64,000 bases of DNA from Lysobacterales bacterium (GCA_028285525.1 JANQOZ010000020.1:1-64000), one strand, 5' to 3'. Counted from the first letter of the stretch, positions 28,267 through 38,258 are shown. Program-made: numbers and translations. Notes: generated by a model from the letters alone, not told the origin.

Positions 28267-29601
28267 ATGACCGACTCCAGCCCCCTGGGTGGTGCCCTGA
28301 CCCGCCGCATTCTGATTGGCATGGCCATTGGCGTGGTCGTTGGCGTTGCCATCAACGTCACGGACTGGGAGTGGGGCCAGCAAACGCTTGCGCTCGGGCT
28401 TTTCGACCTGCTGGGACAGATCTTTCTCAAGCTTCTGAAGATGCTGATGGTCCCGGTCGTGCTGGTTTCGCTGATCTGCGGCGTCACCTCGCTGGCCAAT
28501 CCGGCGGAGCTGGGCCGGCTCGGCGGTAAAGCGGTGGGGCTTTACATGCTCACCACGGGGCTCGCGATTGCGCTGGCGATCTCGGTGGCGAGCCTGGTGG
28601 GACCCGGCGAAGGCTTTTCCCCGCCCGACCAGGCCTACACGCCACCCGCAGGTCAATCGCTCTTCGAAGTGATCTTGGGGATGATTCCTGAGAACCCCAT
28701 CCAGGCGATGGCCGAGGCCAAAATGCTTCAGCTAATCGTGTTTGCCGTCCTGTTTGGATTGGCCATTTCACTGGCCGGTGAATCGGGCAAACGTATCCGG
28801 GGGATCTTCTCCGACCTCAATGAGGTGGTGATGATGCTGGTCACCATGGTGATGCAGACAGCACCGATCGGCGTCCTCGCGCTGATGGCAAAGCTTTGCG
28901 CGACGCTGGACCTCAAAGAATTCTCCGAGGTCCTGACCTATTTCCTGACGGTTGTTGCCGTGCTGGCCATCCATGGCGCGGTCACCTACCCCATGCTGCT
29001 GAAGCTGACCACGGGACTGAACCCGCTGGTGTTTCTGAGCAAGATGCGAACCGCTATGGCGTTTGCGTTCAGCACCTCCTCGAGCAACGCAACCCTGCCG
29101 GTGACGCTGCGAACCACCGAGGAACGCCTCGGGGTCAACAATTCCGTTGCGTCCTTTACGGTCCCGCTGGGGGCTACCATCAACATGGACGGAACGGCCA
29201 TCATGCAGGGCTGCGCCACCATCTTTATTGCCAACGCTTACGGGGTCGACCTGACGCTCGCGCAGCTGATGACCGTCGTGCTCATGGCCGTGCTGGCCTC
29301 GATCGGCGCCGCCGGCGTGCCCGGGGTGGGTATCGTGCTGCTCGCCACGGTACTCGAACAGGTGGGGCTCCCGGTGGAAGGGATCGCGCTGATCCTCGGC
29401 GTGGATCGGCTGCTCGACATGATGCGAACGGTAGTCAATATCACCGGCGATGCTGCGGTGACCACGGTGGTGGCCTACACGGAAAACGAGATGGATACCG
29501 AGCGCTTCAACGATCCTGACGCCGGCGCGATCAACGGCGTGAAGGAGAGTTCGCACGAAAAGCTGGAGGAGAAACCTTCGCAGCAGCCCGCCGGCCCCTG
29601 A
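28267..29601 (+). CDS. Dicarboxylate/amino acid:cation symporter (DAACS)
   Basis: 444 residues with about eight membrane helices and two re-entrant loops. The signatures AFSTSSSNATLPVTLR, INMDGTAIMQG and GAAGVPGVGIVLL are those of GltP/DctA-type sodium or proton symporters for C4-dicarboxylates or acidic amino acids. The last motif NITGDAAVTTVVAYTE matches the substrate-binding helix 8. Exact substrate unknown. It is followed at once by a LysR gene (stop TGA then TTG), suggesting coupled expression. Confidence 0.94.
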   Translation: MTDSSPLGGALTRRILIGMAIGVVVGVAINVTDWEWGQQTLALGLFDLLGQIFLKLLKMLMVPVVLVSLICGVTSLANPAELGRLGGKAVGLYMLTTGLAIALAISVASLVGPGEGFSPPDQAYTPPAGQSLFEVILGMIPENPIQAMAEAKMLQLIVFAVLFGLAISLAGESGKRIRGIFSDLNEVVMMLVTMVMQTAPIGVLALMAKLCATLDLKEFSEVLTYFLTVVAVLAIHGAVTYPMLLKLTTGLNPLVFLSKMRTAMAFAFSTSSSNATLPVTLRTTEERLGVNNSVASFTVPLGATINMDGTAIMQGCATIFIANAYGVDLTLAQLMTVVLMAVLASIGAAGVPGVGIVLLATVLEQVGLPVEGIALILGVDRLLDMMRTVVNITGDAAVTTVVAYTENEMDTERFNDPDAGAINGVKESSHEKLEEKPSQQPAGP

Positions 29602-29602
29602 G

Positions 29603-30484
29603 TTGCGCCGCCAGCTACCCCAACTGAACTTGCTGCTCGCGTTCGAGCGAGCGGCCTACCACCGCAGCTTCAAGCTGGCTGCCGCCGAGCTGCACATTAC
29701 GCCCTCGGCTGTCAGCCACCGGATTCGTCAGCTCGAGTCCGACCTGGGTATCCCGTTGTTTCAGCGGCTGCCGAGATCCATTCGGCTCACGGCCGCCGGC
29801 CAAACGTATTTCCGGGATATCCACCGGGCCTTCGCCCGCATCGAGAACGGGACGGAGCAGCTGAGTCATCAGTTTGGCCGCCAGGTGCTCAGGCTCCACC
29901 TGCTGCCGTTTTTTGCCACCGAGGTCCTGGTCCCGCGGCTGCAGAGCTTTCAGAGCCAGCATCCGGACATCGACCTGCGGCTGGAGTCGTCTTTCGGCCG
30001 GAGCCAGACGCATCCGGATCACGCCGACCTGTCGATCGGCCTGGGTCAGGGAAGCTGGCCCGGCCTGGTTTCCATCCCGCTGATGGAGCTGGAGCTCCAG
30101 GCCATGTGCACGCCGGCGCTGGCCGCAACCATTCGGCCCGACCACGCGGAAGACGTGAACGAGCACACGCTGATCTACTTTGAAAGCAACCTGGATGCCT
30201 GGGAGCAGTGGGCCAGGGGCGTGGGCCTGAAGAAGTTTGAGCCTGCCAACACGCTGACGATGGACAGCATTTTCTCGGCGCTCCAGGCCGCCGAGCAGGG
30301 TCTTGGCGTGATCACGGCGGCGCTTCCGCTGACCGCCAACTGGCTGGAGCGGTCGCACCTCGTGCCGGCATTTCCGCAGCGGGTCAAGATTCCCGACCAG
30401 TACTACGTGCTGTATCGAAAAGGGGACGAGGTGCGACCCAACGTGCAGCAGTTTCTCCGCTGGCTCAGCGAGGAGTTTGGCTGA
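29603..30484 (+). CDS. LysR-family transcriptional regulator (GcvA-like)
   Basis: 293 residues with helix-turn-helix (about 14-70; SFKLAAAELHITPSAVSHRI) and effector domain typical of the GcvA subgroup. The start is a TTG 1 nt after the symporter stop, so translation is likely coupled; no better start with a ribosome site is in frame. LysR genes are more often divergent from their target, so the same-strand placement behind a transporter is unusual. Its 3' end overlaps the convergent dehydrogenase by 20 nt. Confidence 0.88.
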   Translation: MRRQLPQLNLLLAFERAAYHRSFKLAAAELHITPSAVSHRIRQLESDLGIPLFQRLPRSIRLTAAGQTYFRDIHRAFARIENGTEQLSHQFGRQVLRLHLLPFFATEVLVPRLQSFQSQHPDIDLRLESSFGRSQTHPDHADLSIGLGQGSWPGLVSIPLMELELQAMCTPALAATIRPDHAEDVNEHTLIYFESNLDAWEQWARGVGLKKFEPANTLTMDSIFSALQAAEQGLGVITAALPLTANWLERSHLVPAFPQRVKIPDQYYVLYRKGDEVRPNVQQFLRWLSEEFG

Positions 30485-31340
30485 CCAGCCGTTGGAGGAG
30501 GCTGGAGGTGTCCCAGCGGCCGCCGCCCAGCGCCTGTACGTCCGCGTAGAACCGGTCCACCAGCGCCGTCACCTCGAGCACCGATCCGTTGCGTTCAGCC
30601 TCCTCGAGCGCAAAACCCAGATCCTTTCGCATCCAGTCCACGGCAAAACCAAAGTTGTACTCACCTTCCAGCATCGTCGCTGCGCGATTGTCCATCTGCC
30701 ACGACTGCGCTGCACCTTTGGAGATCACGTCGACGACAGCCTGTCCGTCGAGACCCGCCCGGCGGGCGAAGTTGAGCCCTTCAGCCAGACCCTGCACCAG
30801 GCCGGCAATGCAGATCTGATTGACCATTTTGGCCAGCTGCCCCGAGCCGCTGGGGCCGAGCCGCGCGGCAGATCTTGCGTAGCAGTCCATGACCGGCTTC
30901 GCCGCCTCGAACGTGGACTGGTCGCCACCCACCATGATCGTCAGCTGACCCTTCTCAGCGCCGGCCTGCCCGCCGGAGACGGGCGCGTCGAGAAACGCAA
31001 CGCCCGCCTCGTTGGACCTTGTTGCCATCTCGCGGGCAAGCTCGGCCGAGGTGGTCGTGTGATCGATAACAACTGCGCCCGCCTTCAAGCCCGCCAGCAC
31101 CCCGTCGGGCGGCAGGACCACCGAACGCACGTCGTCGTCGTTGCCGACACACAAAGCCACCACTTCGGCATGACGCGAGGCAGCAGCGGGCGTCGGGGCA
31201 CTCGCGCCGCCATACTCCGCAACCCAGCGGGCGGCTTTGGCTTCGGTTCGATTAAAGACCGTGACCTCGTGGCCCGCTCGCTGCAGATGGCCCGCCATGG
31301 GAAAACCCATGACGCCGAGGCCGATAAACGCCGTCTTCAT
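30465..31340 (-). CDS. 3-hydroxyisobutyrate dehydrogenase-family oxidoreductase
   Basis: 291 residues. The NAD(P) motif FIGLGVMGFPMAGHL (6-19), the substrate-binding signature DAPVSGGQAGAEKGQL (118-133) and the catalytic Lys171 in GSGQLAKMVNQ are those of the beta-hydroxyacid dehydrogenase family. Members oxidise 3-hydroxyisobutyrate (valine degradation) or reduce tartronate semialdehyde; neither pathway has other genes here. It overlaps the upstream mscS-like gene by 4 nt (ATGA). Confidence 0.9.
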   Translation of the reverse strand: MKTAFIGLGVMGFPMAGHLQRAGHEVTVFNRTEAKAARWVAEYGGASAPTPAAASRHAEVVALCVGNDDDVRSVVLPPDGVLAGLKAGAVVIDHTTTSAELAREMATRSNEAGVAFLDAPVSGGQAGAEKGQLTIMVGGDQSTFEAAKPVMDCYARSAARLGPSGSGQLAKMVNQICIAGLVQGLAEGLNFARRAGLDGQAVVDVISKGAAQSWQMDNRAATMLEGEYNFGFAVDWMRKDLGFALEEAERNGSVLEVTALVDRFYADVQALGGGRWDTSSLLQRLVSQTPR

Positions 31341-32182
31341 GCCGCCTGCGCCGGGCTGTTCTGCGGCTCCAGCTTATTCAGATGCACGTCCATCTGCGGA
31401 TAGGGAATCGACACGCCTGCCTGATCGAAGCGCCGCTTGATCTGCTCGGTGATCTCAAATTTCACCTGCCAGTAGTCTTCCGTTCGGCTCCAGGGCCGGA
31501 CCACAAAATTCACGCTGGAGTCGGCCAGCTCGGAGAGCGCAATGGTGGGTGCGGGGTCCTGAAGCACCTGCGGATGGCCGTTCACGACCTCTTCGATGAC
31601 CTGGCGGGCCTGATCGATATCGTCGTCATACCCGATACCAAACACCATATCGACTCTCCGGGTCTCATTGGCTGAGTAGTTGGTGATCGAGCTGGCGATG
31701 ATGTCCCCATTCGACACGATGACCATCTTGTTATCCGGAGTCTTGAGGCGGGTCCAAAATACCGCCAGCTCCTCTACGCTCCCGGCGACTCCGGCCGCCT
31801 CTACGTAATCACCGGTTTTGAACGGGCGGAACAGGATCAGCATGACGCCGGCGGCAAAGTTCTTCAGCGAGTCCTGCAGCGCCAGGCCGACCGCAAGTCC
31901 CGCCGCACCCAGCACCGCCACCAGTGACGTAGTGTTGAGACCGAGCTGGTCCAGCGCAGCCACCACCACCACTACGGTCAGCAGTGCAGCCATGATTGAA
32001 CAGATGAAGTTGACCAGAATCTGGTCCATACCGGCGCGCTGCATCACCCGACGTACAACAGCCACGATCAGCTTCGCGACCCAGCGACCGACGACGTAGA
32101 CCACCAGGGCGAGCGCCAGCTTGATCCCCCAGGGAATCGCGTATTCCTGAAGGAGATTGTTCCAGTCCAGTTCGAAGTTCAT
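31337..32182 (-). CDS. MscS-family mechanosensitive channel
   Basis: 281 residues with three N-terminal membrane helices (about 15-35, 60-82, 90-115), the pore-lining region GAAGLAVGLALQDSLKNFAAG and the cytoplasmic beta domain (FRPFKTGDYVEAAG). It opens under membrane tension to release solutes on osmotic downshock. Length and layout are as in the small-conductance channel. It is transcribed ahead of, and overlaps, the dehydrogenase. Confidence 0.95.
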   Translation of the reverse strand: MNFELDWNNLLQEYAIPWGIKLALALVVYVVGRWVAKLIVAVVRRVMQRAGMDQILVNFICSIMAALLTVVVVVAALDQLGLNTTSLVAVLGAAGLAVGLALQDSLKNFAAGVMLILFRPFKTGDYVEAAGVAGSVEELAVFWTRLKTPDNKMVIVSNGDIIASSITNYSANETRRVDMVFGIGYDDDIDQARQVIEEVVNGHPQVLQDPAPTIALSELADSSVNFVVRPWSRTEDYWQVKFEITEQIKRRFDQAGVSIPYPQMDVHLNKLEPQNSPAQAA

Positions 32183-32301
32183 GAGAGGTTCCCGTTCGGC
32201 AAAAAAAGCGGATGATACCCGAACCCTTCGGCTCGATTCGCCTCGGCTTTGGCCGGCGGGCGTGAAAGTCCATACCGGTCACGGAACTACCGCACGCGCG
32301 T

Positions 32302-32339
32302 GATAATATGCCGGGCGTTCCGGGGTCAGCCTGACCCCG
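32302..32339 (+). promoter_or_regulatory. -10-like GATAAT and hairpin upstream of the TPR gene
   Basis: GATAAT at 32302-32307 is followed within 14 nt by a perfect 8-bp hairpin with triloop (CGGGGTCA 32321-32328, TGACCCCG 32332-32339). A transcript starting here would have the hairpin at its 5' end and a leader of about 110 nt before the TPR gene. The -35 is poor. Confidence 0.35.
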
Positions 32340-32425
32340 CCCGGAGCGCTGTCGCGACTCGACAACGTCAAAAACCAACCAGCTGATCGACGCTGGCGGC
32401 GGGAACGCCAAACGGAGGTTCACCA

Positions 32426-33460
32426 TTGAACGATGACATCAACGGCATCCGCGAGGACGTCGTGGCAACCGATACGCCGGAGCTTCAGGCGCTGGACCGG
32501 GCGCGCACCGCGCTGCGGGCCGGCGACGGCCCTGGCGGAGAAGCGGAGCTGGCCGAAGCACTGAGAATCAACCCGGAGCTGCCGGCCGCGCTGGAGCTGC
32601 GCGCGATCATCGCCTGCCAGAAAGGCGACTTTGATGCCGGCCGAAAAGACTTTGCCCGGATCACAGAACTTCAGCCGGACAGCGCGGCAGCCTGGCTCAA
32701 TCTCGGCAAGTGCCTGCGCGACAGCGGCGACCCGGCTGCCGCCATCGACAATCTCAAGCAGGCAAACGAGCTCGAACCGGAGCTGACCGACGCGCAGGTG
32801 CTTCTCGGCCTTTCTTACCGCGACAGCGATCAGCCGGACGAGGCGCTAGCCCAACTGGAGGCAGCAGTGCGCAGCGCGCCGGATAACCTCGCGGGGGTCA
32901 GTGCCCTGGCCCTTCAGTACCAGGAGATCGGGCAGCATGACCAGGCGATGGAGCAGTTTACGCGTGCCCGCGACCTGCGCCCGGACCTGCCGCATACGCA
33001 CTTCAATCTCGGCCGCGCCCAGCTCACCGCCAATCAGCTGGCGGAGGCCGAAGAGTCGTTTCACCACGCGCTGACGATCAACCACCACTACCACGACGCC
33101 CGGCTAGCGCTGGCGGAGCTGGCGGAAAAGCGCGGCGACGAAGACACCGCGATCAACATCTATCGGCGCCTCACCCGCCGGGCCCCGCGGGTGCTGCATG
33201 CGCACGTGGCGCTGATGCGGCTGCTTGCGCAAACGCGACGCCGGTCGGACATGCGCACGCAGCTCAGCATCAGCGGCGAACTGCTGGCCGAAAGCGACTT
33301 TCCCGCTTTCTGGCAGGCCCAGCTGCTCGCGCTCAGTGGCCAGACGGAACAGGCCCTGGCGCAGCTTGAGCAGCTCGCCGCGAAAGACGAGCCCACGCTG
33401 GATCGCAGCGCGCTGGCCTCAGAGATCGAACGCGTCAAACAATCGCTCGAAACGTCATGA
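32426..33460 (+). CDS. Tetratricopeptide repeat protein
   Basis: 344 residues made of about eight TPR units (for example AWLNLGKCLRDSGDPAAAID, THFNLGRAQLTANQLAEAEE) with an acidic bias and no signal peptide. Such proteins are scaffolds for other proteins. It overlaps the next gene, a metallopeptidase-like lipoprotein, by 4 nt, which suggests that the two act together. The specific partner is not evident. Confidence 0.9.
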   Translation: MNDDINGIREDVVATDTPELQALDRARTALRAGDGPGGEAELAEALRINPELPAALELRAIIACQKGDFDAGRKDFARITELQPDSAAAWLNLGKCLRDSGDPAAAIDNLKQANELEPELTDAQVLLGLSYRDSDQPDEALAQLEAAVRSAPDNLAGVSALALQYQEIGQHDQAMEQFTRARDLRPDLPHTHFNLGRAQLTANQLAEAEESFHHALTINHHYHDARLALAELAEKRGDEDTAINIYRRLTRRAPRVLHAHVALMRLLAQTRRRSDMRTQLSISGELLAESDFPAFWQAQLLALSGQTEQALAQLEQLAAKDEPTLDRSALASEIERVKQSLETS

Positions 33461-35193
33461 CCGAATCGACCCAAACAACGGCCACCGGCCGAACCACGCA
33501 GTCATCTCGTTCGGCCGGACTCCTGGCCCTTGCTGCCGCCGCGGCGCTGTCGTTGACGCTCACCGGCTGCGGCTCTGCCAGCGATACGGCCGCGCAGCGT
33601 ACGCCGGACAAGAGCGCTGGCGATACCGCGGAGCCTGACGAGAAGGCCGCCGCGCCGGTCGGCCAGGAGATTTACACCGAGGTCACCCTGCGTGCCGACC
33701 TCGACCACCTGTCAGCCAACCAGCGGAAGATGGTTGGCCTGCTGATCGACGCTGCCGACATCATGAACGGGCTGTTCTGGCGGCAGGCCTACGGCGATCC
33801 CGAACCGCTGCTGGAGGCGATCGGCGATCCCGCGCTGCGACGCTTTGCCGAAATTAACTACGGCCCCTGGGACCGCCTCGACGCCAATCGACCGTTCCTG
33901 CCCGGGGTCGAGGAAAAGCCCGCTGGCGCTCGCTTCTATCCGCCCGATATGACCCGGGCAGAATTCGAAGACTGGGAGCAGGCCGGTAAAGACGGGCTTT
34001 ACTCGATGGTGGAGCGCAATCAGCAGGGCGAACTGCACCTCCACCCGTACAGCGAGGTCTTTGCTGACGAACTGGGGCGGGCGGCACAGCTGCTGCGCCA
34101 GGCGGCTGAGCTGGCGGAGGACGAGGGTTTTGCGAACTACCTCAGGCTGCGGGCCGACGCGTTCCTCAGCGACGACTACTTCGAGTCGGACATGGCCTGG
34201 ATGGACAACAAGACCAACCCGGTAGAGCTGGTGATCGGTCCGATCGAAACCTACGAAGACCAGCTTTACGGCTACCGGGCGGCTTTCGAAGGCTACGTGC
34301 TGATCAAAGATCTGGCTTGGAGCGCCCAGCTGGCACACTTCGCTCAGTTTCTGCCGGAGCTGCAGCGCGGACTGCCGGTCGAGGACCGCTACAAGGCCGA
34401 GAATCCGGGCTCCGATGCGGACCTGAACGCTTATGACGTCGTTTATTACGCGGGCGACAGCAACGCCGGCTCCAAATCGATCGCCATCAACCTGCCCAAC
34501 GATGAGCGGGTCCAGCTCGCCAAAGGCACCCGGCGGCTGCAGCTCAAGAACGCGATGCGGGCCAAGTTCGACAAGATACTGCTGCCGATCAGCGAGGTGC
34601 TGATCACTCCCTCACAGCGCCCGCACGTGACGTTCGACGCGTTTTTCGCCAACACCATGTTCCACGAAGTGGCTCACGGCCTGGGAATCAAAAACACGCT
34701 GGACGGTTCGGGCACCGTACGCCAGGCGCTCAAAGAGAACGCCTCAGCGCTGGAAGAGGGAAAGGCCGACATCCTGGGGCTGTACATGGTCACCCGCCTG
34801 TTCGAAAACGGCGAGCTGGAGGGGCGGCTGGAGGACTACTACGTCACCTTCCTGGCCAGCATCTTTCGCTCGGTGCGCTTCGGCGCAAGCTCCGCCCACG
34901 GCAGGGCCAACATGGTGCGGTTCAACTACTTTGCCGACAAGGGCGCGTTCACCTACGACCCGGTTGAGCGGGTGTACGCAGTCGACTTCGACGCGATGGC
35001 CTCCGCCATGAACGATCTGGGCCGACTGATCCTGACGCTGCAGGGTGACGGCGACTACGAAGGAACTCGGACGCTGCTGGCCGAACAGGGCGTCGTGGGT
35101 GAGGGCCTGCAGGCGGACCTCGACCGGCTGGCGGCTGCCGGCATCCCGGTCGATATCGTGTTCAAGCAGGGTAAGGCAATTCTGGGCCTCTAA
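33457..35193 (+). CDS. M49-like (dipeptidyl peptidase III-related) zinc lipoprotein
   Basis: 578 residues. The signal peptide ends in LTLTGC (lipobox Cys38), so it is a lipoprotein. A zinc site HEVAH is at 403-407 and EEGKAD at 433-438, about 30 residues later, in the arrangement of M49 peptidases; their usual hexapeptide HELLGH is here the canonical HEXXH form. Family members cleave dipeptides or act as zinc hydrolases. Function not shown here. Its ATG overlaps the TPR stop. Confidence 0.75.
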   Translation: MTESTQTTATGRTTQSSRSAGLLALAAAAALSLTLTGCGSASDTAAQRTPDKSAGDTAEPDEKAAAPVGQEIYTEVTLRADLDHLSANQRKMVGLLIDAADIMNGLFWRQAYGDPEPLLEAIGDPALRRFAEINYGPWDRLDANRPFLPGVEEKPAGARFYPPDMTRAEFEDWEQAGKDGLYSMVERNQQGELHLHPYSEVFADELGRAAQLLRQAAELAEDEGFANYLRLRADAFLSDDYFESDMAWMDNKTNPVELVIGPIETYEDQLYGYRAAFEGYVLIKDLAWSAQLAHFAQFLPELQRGLPVEDRYKAENPGSDADLNAYDVVYYAGDSNAGSKSIAINLPNDERVQLAKGTRRLQLKNAMRAKFDKILLPISEVLITPSQRPHVTFDAFFANTMFHEVAHGLGIKNTLDGSGTVRQALKENASALEEGKADILGLYMVTRLFENGELEGRLEDYYVTFLASIFRSVRFGASSAHGRANMVRFNYFADKGAFTYDPVERVYAVDFDAMASAMNDLGRLILTLQGDGDYEGTRTLLAEQGVVGEGLQADLDRLAAAGIPVDIVFKQGKAILGL

Positions 35194-35204
35194 CGGCGAC
35201 CGTC

Positions 35205-37223
35205 TCAGGCCGCAGCCAGCTCCGCCGGGTCGACAATCGGCGCGGAGCAGCGTGTTCCCTCGCAACGGTAGGCGGTAAAGCTGCCCTTCGCCGGATAGCG
35301 ATCGATCAGCGAAGCGGGATCCAGTGCGTAGACCTGGTCACGCACGTTGCCGCGGGAACGCAGCGTTCTCTGAAGATCCTGCACCTGCTGGGCCTCGCCC
35401 CGCATAACTACCAGCGCCGGCGGGTTGAGCCACTCATCCAGCGCTTCGAGCATGGCGCCGCAGGCCTGGGGCGCTCGCTGCAGCTCGTCCCACGCGCTCT
35501 TGAGGGTGCGTTCGGCGGCGTTCACAAAAACCAGATTATCCAGCAGGCGACCCAGGCGCAGCAGGCTTCGGGCAGCAACGGCGTTGCCCGCCGGCGTCGC
35601 GTCGTCCTGCATGGGCCTCGGCCGCTGAATGAGAGGCTCATGATCGTTGGCGGTAAAAAAGAACCCGCCCTGATATGGATCTTCAAAATGGGCCAGCAGC
35701 GCACGGGCGAGCTGCTTCGCAAAAGCGAGATCTGCTGGTCGGAAAGCAACGCTCAGGAGCTCCAGCACCCCGTCCAGCAAAAATGCGTAGTCGTCGAGGA
35801 ACGCCATCTGGTAGCACCGCGAGCCCCGCGACACCGCCAGCAGACGGCCGCCCTCCCACAGGCGGGAGCGCACAAAGTCGAGCGAGCGCTGGGCAGCAGC
35901 CAGCAGCGCGGGGTCTCCCGTCGCGCGAGCCGCGGCCGCTAGCGCGCTGACGGTCAATCCATTGACGCTGCTCAGCACCTTGTCATCACGATCCGGCGCG
36001 GGGCGAAGGCGGCGGTGTCCCAGCAGCTTTTTCCGGGCGTTGTAGAGACACTCCTCGGCCAGCGATCGGCCGATACCCATTCGCCGCGCCACCTTGCTCA
36101 GGGGTTTGCCCGACCCAAGGTGCCAGCGCTCGCCGTCCATATTCGCCGGCTGATCAAAGCCCCAGCAGGCACCCGCGATCTGGGCCTCGATGTCGCTGAG
36201 ATTCGCAGCCAGCTCGTCCCGAGACCAGAGATAGTACTGGCCTTCTTTGCCCTCTGAGTCTGCGTCCAGCGCGGTGACAAAGCCGCCGCCCGACGACGCG
36301 AGCTCGCGCTCCATGAAGGCGGCGAGCTGGCGGGCGACCTCCACGAAGTCGTCGCGCTTGAAGCGTTCCCCGGCCATGGCATAAAGCCACAGCAGCTGCG
36401 CGTTATCGCTCGTCATTTTTTCGAAGTGCGGAACACTCCACGCGCCGTCTACGCTGTAGCGAAAAAAGCCGCCGCCCAGCTGGTCAAACAGGCCACCGCC
36501 GGCCATCCGTCCGAGGGTGTTTTCCAGCATCCGATCCGCCGCCGACTGCTGCTCCGGGTCAAACGACGACCAGCTCAGCAGGAAGCGCAGCAGCGGCGGA
36601 TTGGGAAATTTCGGCGCTGACCCGAAGCCACCGTAAATCGGATCATACTGGCGCTGGAGGTTGCTGAGCGCCGCGGACGCCGGGCTTATCGACAGCGCCC
36701 GGTCGGTCGCCGTCACCTGGGTTGACCGAGACAGAAAGTCCCGCAGCCGCTCCGTCTGGTCGTCGAGTTTTTCTCGCTTGGTTTCCCAGGCTTTGCTGAT
36801 ATTGGTCAGCACGTCCCGGAACCCCGGCACGCCGTCCCGCCCGCTCGACGGGAAGTAGGTTCCGGCAAAAAAGGGTGTCTGCGAGTGAGGATCCAGCACC
36901 AGCGTCAGCGGCCAACCGCCTGGATGTTCCGTGATCACCTGATGACTGAGCTGATAGATACGGTCCAGATCGGGCCGCTCTTCGCGGTCCACCTTGATGC
37001 ACACGAAGTTTTCGTTAAGCACCTCAGCCGTGTCCGGGTCCTCAAACGACTCACTGGACATCACGTGGCACCAGTGACACGCGGAATAGCCGATGGACAG
37101 CAGCACCGGGACGTCTTTTTCCCGGGCCGCCGCGAGCGCTTCTTTGCACCACGGCCACCAGTGCACCGGCTGACCCGCATGCTGCTGGAGGTAGGGGCTG
37201 GGCGAGTCGGCCAGACGATTCAA
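35205..37223 (-). CDS. DUF255 thioredoxin-domain protein (YyaL/SPATA20-like)
   Basis: 672 residues. An N-terminal thioredoxin-like domain with CHWC (Cys49, Cys52) followed by HVMSSESF is joined to an alpha/alpha toroid like that of six-hairpin glycosidases. The motif CIKVDREERPDLD is typical. The substrate is unknown in the family. The start is TTG at 37223 with AAGGA 10 nt upstream. A TATACT -10-like element lies on the minus strand at 37264-37269, with weak -35. Confidence 0.92.
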   Translation of the reverse strand: MNRLADSPSPYLQQHAGQPVHWWPWCKEALAAAREKDVPVLLSIGYSACHWCHVMSSESFEDPDTAEVLNENFVCIKVDREERPDLDRIYQLSHQVITEHPGGWPLTLVLDPHSQTPFFAGTYFPSSGRDGVPGFRDVLTNISKAWETKREKLDDQTERLRDFLSRSTQVTATDRALSISPASAALSNLQRQYDPIYGGFGSAPKFPNPPLLRFLLSWSSFDPEQQSAADRMLENTLGRMAGGGLFDQLGGGFFRYSVDGAWSVPHFEKMTSDNAQLLWLYAMAGERFKRDDFVEVARQLAAFMERELASSGGGFVTALDADSEGKEGQYYLWSRDELAANLSDIEAQIAGACWGFDQPANMDGERWHLGSGKPLSKVARRMGIGRSLAEECLYNARKKLLGHRRLRPAPDRDDKVLSSVNGLTVSALAAAARATGDPALLAAAQRSLDFVRSRLWEGGRLLAVSRGSRCYQMAFLDDYAFLLDGVLELLSVAFRPADLAFAKQLARALLAHFEDPYQGGFFFTANDHEPLIQRPRPMQDDATPAGNAVAARSLLRLGRLLDNLVFVNAAERTLKSAWDELQRAPQACGAMLEALDEWLNPPALVVMRGEAQQVQDLQRTLRSRGNVRDQVYALDPASLIDRYPAKGSFTAYRCEGTRCSAPIVDPAELAAA

Positions 37224-37387
37224 ACGGGTGCTTTCCTTGTGCCACGATGAGGACTACTGCCCCAGTATAGCGGCGGCAGACCCTGTTTCAGACCGGAAAT
37301 CCGTCGCGACGTTCGATCGAGGCGACGCGCGGTGCTCCAACATGGGCCCTCAGCCCCTGGAAAGCATCGACGACCCGTAAACTCGGG

Positions 37388-37393
37388 TAGAAT
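37388..37393 (+). promoter_or_regulatory. lgt -10 element TAGAAT; possibly leaderless start
   Basis: TAGAAT ends 6 nt before the lgt ATG at 37400, so transcription would begin at or very near the start codon. There is no ribosome site. The -35 at 17 nt spacing (CATCGA) is weak. Confidence 0.4.
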
Positions 37394-37399
37394 CGCGCG

Positions 37400-38251
37400 A
37401 TGCCGTTTCTCGTCGATTTTGACCCCGTAGCCGTTCAGCTCGGGCCCCTGAAGGTGCACTGGTACGGGCTGATGTACCTGCTGGGGTTTCTGACCTTTCT
37501 GCTGCTGGGCAACTACCGGGCCCGCCGGCCCGGCAGCGACTGGACCGAGGCTGAGGTCAGCGATTTTCTGTTCTACGGCGTGCTCGGCGTGGTGCTGGGT
37601 GGGCGCATCGGCTACCTGCTGTTTTACGACCTGGGCGCGGTACTGGATGACCCGCACCGTATCTATCAGATCTGGAACGGCGGCATGTCGTTTCATGGCG
37701 GTCTGATCGGCGTCGGCGTGGCGTTCGCGTGGTTCGCGAGAAAGACCGGCAAACCCTATCACCGGATCGCCGATTTTGTGATCCCGATGGTCGCACCCGG
37801 GCTGTTTTTCGGCCGGATCGGCAACTTTATCGGCGGCGAGCTCTGGGGCCGGCAGAGCAACGTGCCGTGGGCGATGATTTTCCCGCAGTCCATCACGCCG
37901 GTACTCAGCCCCGACGCGCTTAAGGCTGAATACCTCGCCGGCAATCTCAACCACCTGGCTCGCCATCCGTCCCAGCTCTACGAAGCGCTGCTCGAAGGGC
38001 TGGTCCTGTTTATGATCGTGTGGGCCTATTCCAGCAAGCCGAGGCCACCGCTGGCGGTCACCGGCCTGTTTTTTGTCGGCTACGGCATTTTTCGGTCGGC
38101 GGTTGAGTGGTTCCGCGAGCCGGATCGGGATATCGGGTTCCTGGCCGGTGGCTGGCTGACCATGGGGCAGCTGCTGTCCTGGCCGCTGATCGCTGTGGGC
38201 TTGGTCATGCTGGCGCTGGCGTTCCGACGTGCACCCCTGAAAACCCAATAA
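37400..38251 (+). CDS. lgt: Prolipoprotein diacylglyceryl transferase
   Basis: 283 residues, seven membrane helices. Lgt adds diacylglycerol to the lipobox cysteine of prolipoproteins in the inner membrane. HGGLIG and the Lgt signature [14 protein letters not shown] are present, with the conserved Arg. Two lipoproteins in this window (15501-16793, 33457-35193) would be clients. thyA follows after 7 nt, the usual lgt-thyA pair. Confidence 0.97.
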   Translation: MPFLVDFDPVAVQLGPLKVHWYGLMYLLGFLTFLLLGNYRARRPGSDWTEAEVSDFLFYGVLGVVLGGRIGYLLFYDLGAVLDDPHRIYQIWNGGMSFHGGLIGVGVAFAWFARKTGKPYHRIADFVIPMVAPGLFFGRIGNFIGGELWGRQSNVPWAMIFPQSITPVLSPDALKAEYLAGNLNHLARHPSQLYEALLEGLVLFMIVWAYSSKPRPPLAVTGLFFVGYGIFRSAVEWFREPDRDIGFLAGGWLTMGQLLSWPLIAVGLVMLALAFRRAPLKTQ

Positions 38252-38258
38252 AAAAGTT

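Noticed and set aside
31337..31340. Frameshift between mscS-like and dehydrogenase genes
   Set aside because: It is a normal 4-nt ATGA overlap between two complete genes.
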